A DNA stretch of 43,694 bases from Meiothermus luteus. Lineage in GTDB: Bacteria > Deinococcota > Deinococci > Deinococcales > Thermaceae. Positions within the stretch are counted from its first letter, which is position 1; each line of letters starts with the position of its first letter. Shown here piece after piece: positions 1 to 7,714 of this stretch. The notes beneath the pieces were generated by a model. The model saw only the letters and a list, made by a program, of their open reading frames with translations, made no database searches and was not told the origin of the DNA. The translations under genes and the position numbers were made by a program. The stretch spans positions 1 to 43,694 of the forward strand of contig NZ_QWKZ01000010.1 of NCBI RefSeq assembly GCF_003574085.1. The letters run 5' to 3'.

Positions 1-702
1 CCCCAGGCCCCGACCCCGGGCCTCAGGCACCACCCCGATGTAGGCCACCTCGGCCTCTTCGTCCCCCAGCTCGAGCTCGGCTAGGCCCACCGCCTGCCCC
101 TTTCGGTCGTAGGCTAGGAAAAGCTCCACCCCGGCCTCCAAAAAGTGCTGGCAGAGCTCCTCGTCGGTCCAGCGCAAACGCAGGCTCCAGCCGTCCTCAG
201 CCCGGCTGTAAAGCTCCCGGTAGACCTCGGGTTCGCAGCGCGCCACCCGTTCAATCCGAAAACCCCGGGGCACCGGATAGGAAAGGCCGGTGCGGGCAAT
301 GGTGAAGAAGTAGGTGGTGTGCTGGGCAGAAAAGCCCATCCCCTCCAGAAGCTCCCGGAGCTTGAGGTTGCAGGCCTCGGGAAAGGCGTACAGGGTAGGG
401 TAGCCCCGCTGGCGGGCCTTGCGGATCAGGTGGACCAGCAGCGCCCGGCCATTTCCCCCTCGGACAATGGGGCCCTCAAGCGCCGCCCCATCCCAGAAGG
501 GCACCAGGCCCCCATAGCCTTCCACCCGGCCTCCCTCGAGCCAAACCCAGGCCTGCTCCCCCTCCCCCGCCAAAAGCTCCCACCAGAGCCCTTCTGGGGT
601 ACGGGCCTCTGGGGCTAGGGCCCGGCGCTCAGGGGCCTGGTCCATCCAGGCCAAGAGTTCGGCGAGCTGGGAAAGGTGCTGCTGGGCCACCGGCCGGTTC
701 AC
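1..702 (-). CDS. Tandem-GNAT N-acetyltransferase, 3' end cut by window edge
   Basis: Reading leftward from a GTG at 702, an open frame runs off the window edge (234 codons visible). The N-terminal half has a GNAT-like fold ending in a segment with YAFPEACNLKLRELLEGMGF. A second GNAT domain starts near residue 150 and reaches the acetyl-CoA-binding motif A near the edge (VAYIGVVPEARGRGLG). Two GNAT domains in one chain are known in Gram-positive and Deinococcota acetyltransferases, but the acceptor substrate cannot be told. I chose GTG 702 because no in-frame ATG lies upstream and a G-rich stretch precedes it. It is divergent from the lipid kinase at 773. The end is missing, so total length is unknown. 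Confidence 0.8.
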   Translation of the reverse strand, partial: MNRPVAQQHLSQLAELLAWMDQAPERRALAPEARTPEGLWWELLAGEGEQAWVWLEGGRVEGYGGLVPFWDGAALEGPIVRGGNGRALLVHLIRKARQRGYPTLYAFPEACNLKLRELLEGMGFSAQHTTYFFTIARTGLSYPVPRGFRIERVARCEPEVYRELYSRAEDGWSLRLRWTDEELCQHFLEAGVELFLAYDRKGQAVGLAELELGDEEAEVAYIGVVPEARGRGLG

Positions 703-731
703 CGCACACCCCCACAAATGGCGTTTTGTGT

Positions 732-759
732 ATTGTACTACGGCTGTTTTTGTTAGAAT
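732..759. promoter_or_regulatory. Divergent promoter region, GNAT / lipid kinase
   Basis: Rightward: TTGTAC (733-738), 15-nt spacer, TAGAAT (754-759), then the ATG at 773, giving a very short leader. Leftward: TACAAT on the complement of 732-737, inside the string CGTAGTACAAT (complement of 732-742). The same 11-mer recurs before the BY-kinase gene (complement of 7573-7583), which supports it as a promoter core. The spacer on the rightward side is shorter than ideal. Confidence 0.5.
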
Positions 760-772
760 CGGGCCACGCAAA

Positions 773-1666
773 ATGAGCCCCTACGTCCTATTTGTCGTCA
801 ACCCCGCCGCCGGGCGGGGCAGGGTCGGCCAGATGCTGGAGCGCCTGGAGCGCCTCATCCACCAGCAGGCCAGTGGCCTAAAGGTTGAGGTGGCGGTAAC
901 CCAACGCCCCGGCCACGCCACCGAGCTAGCCCAGCAGGCCCCACCCCAAAGCCGGGTAGTGGCCGTGGGCGGCGACGGCACCGTGCACGAGGTGGTGCGG
1001 GGTCTGGTGGGCTCGGACAAGGTCCTGGGGGTGGTGCCCATCGGCAGCGGCAACGACTTTGCCCGGATGGTGGGCCTTCACCGGCTCGGCTTGGAAGGCG
1101 CAGTGGAGGCCGCACTGCGCGCCCCGGCGCAACCGGTGGACCTAGGTCTGGTCAACCAGCAACCCTATGGGGCCAGCCTGGGCATCGGGTTTGACGCCGC
1201 GGTGGCCCGCAAGGCCTTGGAGGCCCCCACTTTTCTGCGGGGCATGCCGCGCTACCTGTACTCCCTCTTCGGGGTGCTTCGGGAGCTCGAGCTGCCCCAC
1301 CTGGAGCTTTACCAAGACGACCACCTGGTCTACCAAGGTCCGAGCCTGCTGGTGGCGCTTATGAACGCGCCCACCTACGGCGGGGGCATCCCCATCGTGC
1401 CCCAGGCCGTGCCCACCGACGGGCGGCTCTCGGTGGCGGTGGCGGGCAGGTTCAGCCGGCTGGGGGTGGTGGGCATCCTGCCCCGCCTGCTCACAGGCCG
1501 GCACGTCCACCATCCCCGGCTGCGCTTTTTCCAGGGGGAGGCCTTCCTGGTTCGCTTTGACCGCCCCGTCCCCGCGCACACCGACGGTGAGCTCATCCCT
1601 CCTTCCAGCGAATACCGGGTGCGGGTGCTGCCAAAGGGCCTGGCGGTGGCCGGCTTTGCAGGGTGA
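773..1666 (+). CDS. Diacylglycerol kinase family lipid kinase (DAGK catalytic domain)
   Basis: A protein of 297 residues with the DAGK/LCB5 catalytic fold. The N-terminus has the nucleotide-binding start FVVNPAAGRGR, followed by the signature VAVGGDGTVHEVV and VVPIGSGNDFARMVG around residues 70-100. Members phosphorylate diacylglycerol or related lipids with ATP, recycling lipid headgroup by-products at the cytoplasmic face of the membrane. The length is usual for the bacterial YegS/DgkB group. I chose the ATG at 773 because the fold begins right there and a -10 box lies 13 nt upstream; an upstream GTG at 728 would add 15 residues encoded by the promoter. It is divergent from the GNAT gene. 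Lipid specificity is not evident. Confidence 0.85.
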   Translation: MSPYVLFVVNPAAGRGRVGQMLERLERLIHQQASGLKVEVAVTQRPGHATELAQQAPPQSRVVAVGGDGTVHEVVRGLVGSDKVLGVVPIGSGNDFARMVGLHRLGLEGAVEAALRAPAQPVDLGLVNQQPYGASLGIGFDAAVARKALEAPTFLRGMPRYLYSLFGVLRELELPHLELYQDDHLVYQGPSLLVALMNAPTYGGGIPIVPQAVPTDGRLSVAVAGRFSRLGVVGILPRLLTGRHVHHPRLRFFQGEAFLVRFDRPVPAHTDGELIPPSSEYRVRVLPKGLAVAGFAG

Positions 1667-1745
1667 TGTATAACCACACCGACCACGGGCCGGCTTGGTA
1701 CAGTAAGTACACAGGGCTCAGCGCCCCTACGGGAGAGGATCAGCG

Positions 1746-3743
1746 TTGGTGAACGAGGCTAGCTGGAAGCTATTCGCACCGCTCTCAATTGAAGGGGCCA
1801 CCCTCCTGATTGAGCACCAGGACCTGCCCTCGGGCATGGCCATCCGGCTGGGAGGGGCGGGGGGGGTGGTGCTCAAGCCCCAGGAAGCCCAGGAGCTCCT
1901 GCTCAACCTGCTCACCGGCGAGTCTTGGGTCAGCAGCCGGCTGGTCTGGGCCGCTCCTCGCCTGCACATCGGCCAACGGGGCTACAACCTGAACGAGCGG
2001 GCCAAGCTGGCCCTAATTGAAGCCCTGCAGGCCCTTTTGGTGGAGTCGCAGGGGACCGCCATCAACCCCATGCCCAAGGAAACCTGGCAGCGGGCCCTGC
2101 TCGAGCTCTCCCGGCAGCGCTTTATAAACGTGGAGGAGGCCCTGCCCAAACTGGGGGAGATGCTCATCGGGCTGGGGCTCAAGGGCCTCTGCCTCTGGCT
2201 GCGGGAGGGCAACCAGACCCTCCTGAAACCCGTGGGGCAGTACCCCGAGGCCGCCCCCCTCGAGGCCCTCTCCCCGGAGCGCCAACCGGTCTACTTCCAG
2301 GTCCTCGAACACAACCTTCTCATCGCCGCCGAGGACGCCCGCCAGGACGCCCGCATGAACGAGCTGAGGGAGGTGCTGTTGGGCCGCGGGCTGGGCGCGG
2401 TGCTGCAAGTGGTTCTGCACGGCGAAGGCGGTCTGCGGGGGCTTCTTTGGATTGAGAGCCTGCAGCCGCGCAAGTGGAACCCCAGCGACGAGACCATGGC
2501 CCTAGCCGTGGCCCAGGTCATTGAGCGCATCCTGCGCCCGTTGGGAAACGAGCTCAACATCCAAACCCCTGAGCGCCGTACCCTCGCGGTGCGGCGCGGC
2601 GAGTTTGAAATCAACCTGGCCCAGGCGCTTTCACTGGCCCAGCGGCATGGCCGCTCGTTGGCCCTGCTGCGCATCCGAATAGAGGGCATGAACCGGGCCC
2701 AGACCGAGCAGGCTGCCCGTGAGATCGCCTACACCCTGCGACAAAGCGACTCCCTGGCCTACCTGGGGGAGCAGGGCTTTGCCCTCTTGCTCTCCGAGGT
2801 GCGCTTTACCGCGGGGGCCAGCCGGGTAGCCCACCGCCTTTTGGGGCGGCTCAGGGCCGCTTTGGCCGGGCTCAAGGTGGGCATCGGGATTGCCATGTAT
2901 CCTCAGGACGCCACCAGCCCAGAGGGCCTCTGGACCCAGGCCGAGCAGGCCTGCGCCAAGGCGCTGGAGAGCGGGGGGGGCATCCGCCTCCTAACCCCGG
3001 GGGCCAGCGAGTTCCAGGAGGCCCTAAACCAAAACAGCCTGACCCTGCACTTCCAGCCGGTCTACAGCCTGGGGGACCTTGAGCTCGCCGCGGTGGAGGC
3101 CTTGGCCCGCTGGCCCAAGCCTAAAGGGCTCTACCAGGCTGGGGAGTTCCTTCCCTTGGCCGAGCAGGTGGGCTTGCTCAGCGCGCAGGACCGCTGGACC
3201 CTAGAAAAAGTTCTAGACCAGGCCGCGCTCTGGAAGCCCTCTGGGGTAAACGCCCGGTTCAGCGTGAACATCTCCGCGGAAACCCTGGCCGATCCCAACT
3301 TCCCCACCCTGCTGCAGGAGATGCTCTCTGCTAAACGGCTTCCCGCCGACACCCTGATCCTGGAATTCAAGGAAGAGGCCATCCTAAGCGACCTGGAAAC
3401 TGCCAGCCGCAGCCTGGAAATCCTAAAGCACCTCGGGGTGGCCATCGCCTTGGACAACTTTGGGACCAACCCCCTACCCCTCACCCAGCTCCGCCGCCTG
3501 CCGCTGGACTGGATTAAGCTCAACCCGGCCCTATCCACCTCGGAAAACGCTCCACTGGCCAAAGCCGCCATTGAGATGGTGCGCGCTGTGGGGGCCAAAG
3601 CGGTGGCCAAGGGGCTGGAGGAGCAGTCCCAGCTCACCCGCATGAAGGAGCTGGGCGCCGATCTCGGCCAGGGCCACATCCTGGGCTGGCCAGTGCCCGC
3701 TGAGGACCTGGGGGCCCTTCTGGTCTGGGGCATCGGCTCCTAA
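1746..3743 (+). CDS. GAF-like / degenerate GGDEF / EAL domain protein
   Basis: A soluble protein of 665 residues. Residues about 115-260 look GAF-like, about 280-415 form a GGDEF domain whose signature is lost (LGEQGF at 340-345), and about 425-660 form an EAL domain. EAL domains hydrolyse cyclic di-GMP. Here E-A-L (from 451) and the downstream N, E, K and Q positions are kept, but the metal-binding DD of DDFGTG is D570-N571 and the D of KxD is N593. I therefore infer reduced or lost phosphodiesterase activity, perhaps a c-di-GMP or GTP sensor. The start is TTG 1746 or GTG 1749 behind GGGAGAGG; the choice is open. A TACAGT (1699-1704) may be the -10 box. A small membrane-protein gene follows 3 nt later. 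Confidence 0.85.
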   Translation: MVNEASWKLFAPLSIEGATLLIEHQDLPSGMAIRLGGAGGVVLKPQEAQELLLNLLTGESWVSSRLVWAAPRLHIGQRGYNLNERAKLALIEALQALLVESQGTAINPMPKETWQRALLELSRQRFINVEEALPKLGEMLIGLGLKGLCLWLREGNQTLLKPVGQYPEAAPLEALSPERQPVYFQVLEHNLLIAAEDARQDARMNELREVLLGRGLGAVLQVVLHGEGGLRGLLWIESLQPRKWNPSDETMALAVAQVIERILRPLGNELNIQTPERRTLAVRRGEFEINLAQALSLAQRHGRSLALLRIRIEGMNRAQTEQAAREIAYTLRQSDSLAYLGEQGFALLLSEVRFTAGASRVAHRLLGRLRAALAGLKVGIGIAMYPQDATSPEGLWTQAEQACAKALESGGGIRLLTPGASEFQEALNQNSLTLHFQPVYSLGDLELAAVEALARWPKPKGLYQAGEFLPLAEQVGLLSAQDRWTLEKVLDQAALWKPSGVNARFSVNISAETLADPNFPTLLQEMLSAKRLPADTLILEFKEEAILSDLETASRSLEILKHLGVAIALDNFGTNPLPLTQLRRLPLDWIKLNPALSTSENAPLAKAAIEMVRAVGAKAVAKGLEEQSQLTRMKELGADLGQGHILGWPVPAEDLGALLVWGIGS

Positions 3744-3746
3744 GCC

Positions 3747-3974
3747 ATGACCGAGGGCGCCTTTTTGCTGCTCCGGCTGTTCTTTTGGCTTCTGCCGGGC
3801 CTGCTGGCTTTCCTATGTGGGCGGGCCTTTTGGAAGGGGCGTACCCGGGTCGCCCTGGGCCTGCTCACCGTCGCCCTGCTGGCGGCCTCCTTGAGCAAGC
3901 CTTTCCCGGCGGGCCTGGCCTCCCTCCTCCTCGGGGGCCTGCTCGGGCTGGTCCCTCCCCGGCCCTCCCGCTAG
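3747..3974 (+). CDS. Small hydrophobic membrane protein, unknown
   Basis: I do not recognise this 75-residue protein. It is almost wholly hydrophobic, with two or three predicted membrane spans (about 6-24, 34-48 and 52-68), separated by short basic turns (RAFWKGRTR), and ends PPRPSR. The ATG lies 3 nt after the stop of the GGDEF/EAL gene, so the two are probably co-transcribed and it may be a membrane partner of that protein (inference). It converges on the RNase H gene, with 2 nt between the stops. Confidence 0.55.
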   Translation: MTEGAFLLLRLFFWLLPGLLAFLCGRAFWKGRTRVALGLLTVALLAASLSKPFPAGLASLLLGGLLGLVPPRPSR

Positions 3975-3976
3975 GC

Positions 3977-4579
3977 CTACTTCCTCCCAAAATCGGCTGG
4001 ATTCTCGCCCCAGCGCTCGGTCTGCCACTTGAGGATGGGGTTGGTGTAGGCATTAGCACGCAGCCACGCCTCTGCCTCGGCGATGCGCTCAAAAAGCTCG
4101 GCGTTGGCTGGGGTCCGGTCCAGGCCGGTGCGGGCCCTTTTCCCCTTGACCCAGCGGATGGCGTTTAGGGAGTCGGTGTAGATGGGCCAGTCCCAGCCCC
4201 TTTCCTTACAGAGCCTCAGGGCCTCCACGATGGCCAAGAACTCCCCCACGTTGTTGGTCCCCTGAAGGGGGCCCTGGCGAAAAAGCTCCCGGCCCGTAGC
4301 GGTTTCCACGCCGCGGTACTCCAGCTGCCCGGGGTTGCCACTGCAGGCCGCGTCCACCGCCAGGCTGGGGATGATGGGGGGAGGCCCAGAGGGCCTCCTC
4401 CTCGGCCGGGGCCTTGGGTGCTCCTCCGGCCCCCTCAAAAGGGCCCGCTGGGCTTCGGCGAGGCTGGCAAAGGCCTTGTACCGGGCCCCGGGGAAGCCCT
4501 TGACCTGGGCCTCCGCCTCCGCCCAAGAACCAAACACCCCGGTTTGGCGCCCTTTCCAGACCACGTAGTACCGGCCCAC
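3977..4579 (-). CDS. rnhA: Ribonuclease HI with N-terminal viroplasmin domain
   Basis: A protein of 200 residues. Residues 1-48 are a viroplasmin/RNase H N-terminal domain (MGRYYVVWKGRQTGVF, then YKAFASLAEAQRAL), which binds RNA-DNA hybrids. A basic proline-rich linker (51-70) joins it to the RNase H fold. The four catalytic acids are D76, E113, D136 and D196. It cuts the RNA strand of RNA-DNA hybrids in the cytoplasm. The C-terminus stops just after the last Asp, as in short YpeP/Bacteroidetes-type enzymes. The start is GTG 4579, exactly 7 nt after TAGACT, indicating a leaderless transcript; that box overlaps the msrA stop codon. There is no Shine-Dalgarno sequence. Confidence 0.88.
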   Translation of the reverse strand: MGRYYVVWKGRQTGVFGSWAEAEAQVKGFPGARYKAFASLAEAQRALLRGPEEHPRPRPRRRPSGPPPIIPSLAVDAACSGNPGQLEYRGVETATGRELFRQGPLQGTNNVGEFLAIVEALRLCKERGWDWPIYTDSLNAIRWVKGKRARTGLDRTPANAELFERIAEAEAWLRANAYTNPILKWQTERWGENPADFGRK

Positions 4580-4586
4580 CAGGCAG

Positions 4587-4592
4587 AGTCTA
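4587..4592 (-). promoter_or_regulatory. -10 box of rnhA (leaderless type)
   Basis: TAGACT lies on the minus strand, followed by 7 nt and GTG 4579. The TAG of the box is the stop codon of msrA (4590-4592), so the rnhA promoter sits inside the end of the upstream gene. No clear -35 box was found. Confidence 0.5.
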
Positions 4593-5138
4593 CCCTAGCC
4601 CAGGGGTTGAAAGCTCAGGGAACTCCTGGAGGAACCGGGCCAGCTTGGGCGCAATCACGAAGGCGCAGTAAGGCTTGTGGGGGTTCCGGCGGTAGTAGCC
4701 CTGGTGGTACTCCTCGGCCGGGTAGAAGGCCTCAAAGGGAACCAGCTCGGTCACCAGGGGCTTATCCCAAACCTGGGCCGCCTCGAGCCGCCGCATGACC
4801 TCCTGGGCCTCCTCCTTTTGGGTGGGGGAGTGGTACAGGATGATGGAGCGGTACTGGGGGCCCACATCGGCACCCTGCCGGTCCTTGCTGGTGGGGTCGT
4901 GGATGGCAAAAAAGACCTCCAAAATCTGGCGGAAACTGACCTCAGCGGGGTCAAAAGTGAGCTGCACCACCTCGGCGTGACCGGTCTGCTGGCTGCAGAC
5001 CTGCTCGTAGGTGGGGTTGGGCAGGTGGCCCCCCGCATATCCCGGGACCACCCGGCGCACCCCCCTCACCCGCTCAAACACCGCTTCCAGGCACCAAAAA
5101 CACCCGCCCCCCAAAGTGGCTACCTCGAGCCCAGCCAT
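4590..5138 (-). CDS. msrA: Peptide-methionine (S)-S-oxide reductase
   Basis: A cytoplasmic enzyme of 182 residues that reduces methionine S-sulfoxide in proteins, using a catalytic Cys regenerated by thioredoxin. The signature GGGCFWC lies near residue 12, followed by [13 protein letters not shown], the [23 protein letters not shown] block and EYHQGYY. Further Cys residues (VCSQQ and PYCAF) could resolve the sulfenate. I chose ATG 5138 because AGGAGGGAGGA sits just upstream and MsrA homology begins there. It lies 10 nt after the paaX-like gene and is probably co-transcribed with it. It is MsrA only, with no fused MsrB. Confidence 0.95.
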   Translation of the reverse strand: MAGLEVATLGGGCFWCLEAVFERVRGVRRVVPGYAGGHLPNPTYEQVCSQQTGHAEVVQLTFDPAEVSFRQILEVFFAIHDPTSKDRQGADVGPQYRSIILYHSPTQKEEAQEVMRRLEAAQVWDKPLVTELVPFEAFYPAEEYHQGYYRRNPHKPYCAFVIAPKLARFLQEFPELSTPGLG

Positions 5139-5148
5139 TCCTCCCTCC

Positions 5149-5928
5149 TCAGTCCGCCGCCGCAAAGCGGGATGGGAAAAGCGGCCGGGCCTGTTGGACC
5201 AGCCGCCCCCTTAGCTCCAAGAACCGCTCCTTGGCCTGCTGCCCCAAGAACCCCGGTGGGGTGAGCTCGGGGGGCAGGCCAGGGTCCAGGAAGAGGTTCT
5301 TTCGGGCCTGATGAATCATATGGGTCAGCCGCGCAAAGGCCTCCTCGGGGGTTTTAGGCTGCGACACGGGCTGGGCCAGGAAAGCCTGATAGCGGGCCTG
5401 GGCCTCCTTGAGGTTGAAGGCTTTCTCCACCAGCTCTGCAGAGGGCGTGGCGGAGAACCGCTCGGCTTGAAAGAGTTCCACGTAGTTTTGAAGACCATAG
5501 AAGCCCACCAGGTCGCGGGCCGCCTCGAGCGAGGCGTTGGGGCTTACCCAGACCCCTGGGGCAGGGGTACCGAAGCCCAGAAGAATCAGCTCGTTGCGGA
5601 AACGGTCGCGCACCGTGCGCTTGGCCTCAGGAACCGCATACACCAGAATGCGCCAGCGGCCATCCCAAGGGGCCCCGTAGCCATACAACCGCTCCCTCAC
5701 CCGCTCCACCTGCCAGGCCACCCGAGGAGAGAGCCGATAGTAGGCGCGCCGGCCCTCCTTCTCCGGAATTATCCAACCCCGCTTCACGCTGCGAGAGACC
5801 GCGGCCCGCACGGCGGGCTCGCTAAACCTCAGCAGCTGCATCCAGCGAATCAGGTCACCCACCCAAGCCCGGTTTTCCGGGTAGAGGTACTCCATGTAGA
5901 GGGTGAACAGGTACGACCGCGCCCGCAT
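5149..5928 (-). CDS. PaaX-like transcriptional regulator
   Basis: A protein of 259 residues with the PaaX layout: an N-terminal winged helix ([20 protein letters not shown], then SVKRGWI), a central domain with [14 protein letters not shown] and [15 protein letters not shown], and a C-terminal helical domain. PaaX represses phenylacetate catabolism when free of phenylacetyl-CoA. Here no paa gene is present, and the partner is msrA 10 nt downstream, so the ligand and targets are unknown. The start is ATG 5928, 7 nt after TAGACT (5936-5941). An upstream start at 5985 would add 19 residues that are not PaaX-like and would span the -10 box. Confidence 0.8.
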   Translation of the reverse strand: MRARSYLFTLYMEYLYPENRAWVGDLIRWMQLLRFSEPAVRAAVSRSVKRGWIIPEKEGRRAYYRLSPRVAWQVERVRERLYGYGAPWDGRWRILVYAVPEAKRTVRDRFRNELILLGFGTPAPGVWVSPNASLEAARDLVGFYGLQNYVELFQAERFSATPSAELVEKAFNLKEAQARYQAFLAQPVSQPKTPEEAFARLTHMIHQARKNLFLDPGLPPELTPPGFLGQQAKERFLELRGRLVQQARPLFPSRFAAAD

Positions 5929-5935
5929 CGGGCCC

Positions 5936-5941
5936 AGTCTA
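5936..5941 (-). promoter_or_regulatory. -10 box of the paaX-msrA pair (leaderless type)
   Basis: TAGACT on the minus strand is followed by 7 nt and ATG 5928, the same arrangement and the same hexamer as at rnhA. No convincing -35 hexamer is seen. Confidence 0.5.
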
Positions 5942-6009
5942 ACCCCAAGGGCCCTACCCCGCCAGGCAGGTAGCCCAAAACCCACCCAACAACCGAAGGG
6001 AAAAGGGCA

Positions 6010-7563
6010 TCACCATTGGGTGTGTAAGGGGTCCTGTTCCTGGCTGTTTGGGCGGCGCAAAGGGGCTTCGTACCGGCCAAAGTACCCCTTGGAGGTCACC
6101 AAAACCCCCTCGCCTGGCCGTAGCTGGTTGACCACCAGGCCCAGCACCTGGGCGCCAATCCGGGTTAGGTTGTCCACTGCCACCCTCAGGCCGCGCCGGC
6201 TGGTGATCCCTACGCTGACCACCACCAGCACCCCCGAGACCTGGGGGGCCACCACCAGGGTATCGGTCACCGCCAGCACCGGAGGGGTATCTATGACGAT
6301 GGTGTCCCACTCCCCCGCCTCACGCAAGCGGCGCAGGAAGGGGCGGAGCTGTTGAGAAAGCAGCCCTGAGGGGTCGTCCACGCTCTGCAAACAGGGCAGC
6401 AGGGAGAGCCCCCGCTCCACCTGGTGGGCGGCAACGCCGAAGAGCGGATCCCGCAACACCGAGACGACGTCTGGCCCGCTTTTTACGCCAAACTCCTCAT
6501 GCAAAACGGGGCGGTGCAGGTCTAGATCAATGAGCAGGGTGCGCTTTCCGGTGCGGGCGTAGGCCCGGGCCAGGGCAATGGCCACGCTGCTCTTGCCGTC
6601 CTTGGCCTCTGGGCTGGTCACCGCCACGATCTTGGGGTCATCCTCGCTCATCAGCCCGCGGTTGACGTAGGTGCGCAGGTAGCTGGCCGCCTCTTTAGGC
6701 AGCTCGCGGCCGGGGCCCAATAGCCGGGGAAACTCCCCCAACACCTGCAGTCCGGTGAGCCCCATAGCCTCCTCGCTGCTGCGCACCGTGCGCACCAGGG
6801 CCTCCCGCAAAACAAAGAGCAAAACCCCCAGGGCCAAAGTGAGCATTCCCGCCAACAGGGCGTTGAGCAGCGGACGGGGCGCCACCGGCCGAAGGGGCAC
6901 CTCGGCCAGGTCAAGCAGGCTGAGCTGGCCGGTGGCCCCCTGCTCCAGGGCCCGCACCAGGTCCAAGTCGCGCAAAAGGCTCCCCTGCAGGCTGCGCAGC
7001 CCCTCCCGACGCTCAGGGGAGTTGGCGCTCCGCTCCAGGTCGGCCTGCACGGTGCGGAGCTGGGCCTCGAGCGAGACCCGGTACCGGCTAAAGCTGCCCC
7101 GCACCCGCTGGTCGTCCCAACGGCGCAGGGCGTCGGCCCACTCGTTGGCCAGCCGGGCGGCTCGAGCCGGATCGTTGTCCCGCACGCTCAGAATGACGAT
7201 ACTAGACTGCCGCCCCTCCACGGTGCGCACCCGCAGCCGGCGGCGGAACTGCTCGAGGGTCTCCCGGCCCTGGGAGCCGCCGAGGGTTTCCTTGAGCACC
7301 TGGCTGCTCAAGGCCGCCTCGCGGTAGGCCTGGCTGTCCAAAGGGCTGGCGACGGGCAGGCTGTTGAGCCCGCTGGAGAAGGCGGTGGGCTGGGCCGCCA
7401 GAAGCCGGGCAGTAGCCTGGTAGACCGGGGTCTGCAAGCGGGAGAAAAAGTAGACCGCCAGCGTAACCCCCGCGCAGAGCAAAAGCAGAAGCCAGCCATA
7501 CCGCCAAAGCTGCTTGGCAAGCTCGTTGAAGTCCACCCTAATCAGGCCCGGAAGCTCCCTCAT
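6010..7563 (-). CDS. Wzz-BY-kinase: polysaccharide chain-length / tyrosine autokinase
   Basis: An inner-membrane protein of 517 residues joining a Wzz chain-length regulator to a bacterial tyrosine kinase. Membrane spans lie at about 22-40 and 232-252, with an extracytoplasmic helical stretch between them. The cytoplasmic kinase has Walker A (SPEAKDGKSS, 317-326), Walker A' (LLIDLDLHRP, 343-352) and Walker B (TIVIDTPP, 421-428). The C-terminal tail has only two tyrosines (494 and 498), fewer than the usual Tyr cluster. Such proteins control polymerisation and export of capsule or exopolysaccharide through cycles of autophosphorylation. No glycosyltransferases lie nearby, so the gene is an orphan here. 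ATG 7563 follows TACAAT by 9 nt. Confidence 0.9.
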   Translation of the reverse strand: MRELPGLIRVDFNELAKQLWRYGWLLLLLCAGVTLAVYFFSRLQTPVYQATARLLAAQPTAFSSGLNSLPVASPLDSQAYREAALSSQVLKETLGGSQGRETLEQFRRRLRVRTVEGRQSSIVILSVRDNDPARAARLANEWADALRRWDDQRVRGSFSRYRVSLEAQLRTVQADLERSANSPERREGLRSLQGSLLRDLDLVRALEQGATGQLSLLDLAEVPLRPVAPRPLLNALLAGMLTLALGVLLFVLREALVRTVRSSEEAMGLTGLQVLGEFPRLLGPGRELPKEAASYLRTYVNRGLMSEDDPKIVAVTSPEAKDGKSSVAIALARAYARTGKRTLLIDLDLHRPVLHEEFGVKSGPDVVSVLRDPLFGVAAHQVERGLSLLPCLQSVDDPSGLLSQQLRPFLRRLREAGEWDTIVIDTPPVLAVTDTLVVAPQVSGVLVVVSVGITSRRGLRVAVDNLTRIGAQVLGLVVNQLRPGEGVLVTSKGYFGRYEAPLRRPNSQEQDPLHTQW

Positions 7564-7572
7564 TTGGACCGG

Positions 7573-7583
7573 ATTGTACTACG
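7573..7583 (-). promoter_or_regulatory. -10 region of the BY-kinase gene
   Basis: CGTAGTACAAT on the minus strand; the TACAAT core (7573-7578) is 9 nt before ATG 7563. The same 11-mer occurs upstream of the GNAT gene (complement of 732-742). Confidence 0.45.
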
Positions 7584-7641
7584 AAAAAAACCCCAACCCC
7601 ATCGTAAAAATGGGCATTACCCCGGGCTTCACGCAGCAAAT

Positions 7642-7671
7642 CCGCCCCAGAGGCTATAGGCCCAGGGGCGG
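7642..7671 (-). terminator. Possible terminator downstream of aceB
   Basis: Perfect 7-bp arms CCGCCCC (7642-7648) and GGGGCGG (7665-7671) enclose a partly self-complementary 16-nt centre containing CTATAG. On the minus strand it is followed only by ATTT, so it is a weak intrinsic terminator. A smaller hairpin (7697-7712) lies directly after the aceB stop. Confidence 0.35.
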
Positions 7672-7714
7672 CTGTGGGGGTTACTTGGGATTAACGCTGG
7701 GCGTTGCGCCAGGC

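Noticed and set aside
7697-7712. A small hairpin right after the aceB stop as its main terminator
   Set aside because: The stem has a bulge, a 3-nt loop and no T-run; the larger hairpin at 7642-7671 is somewhat better, though still weak.
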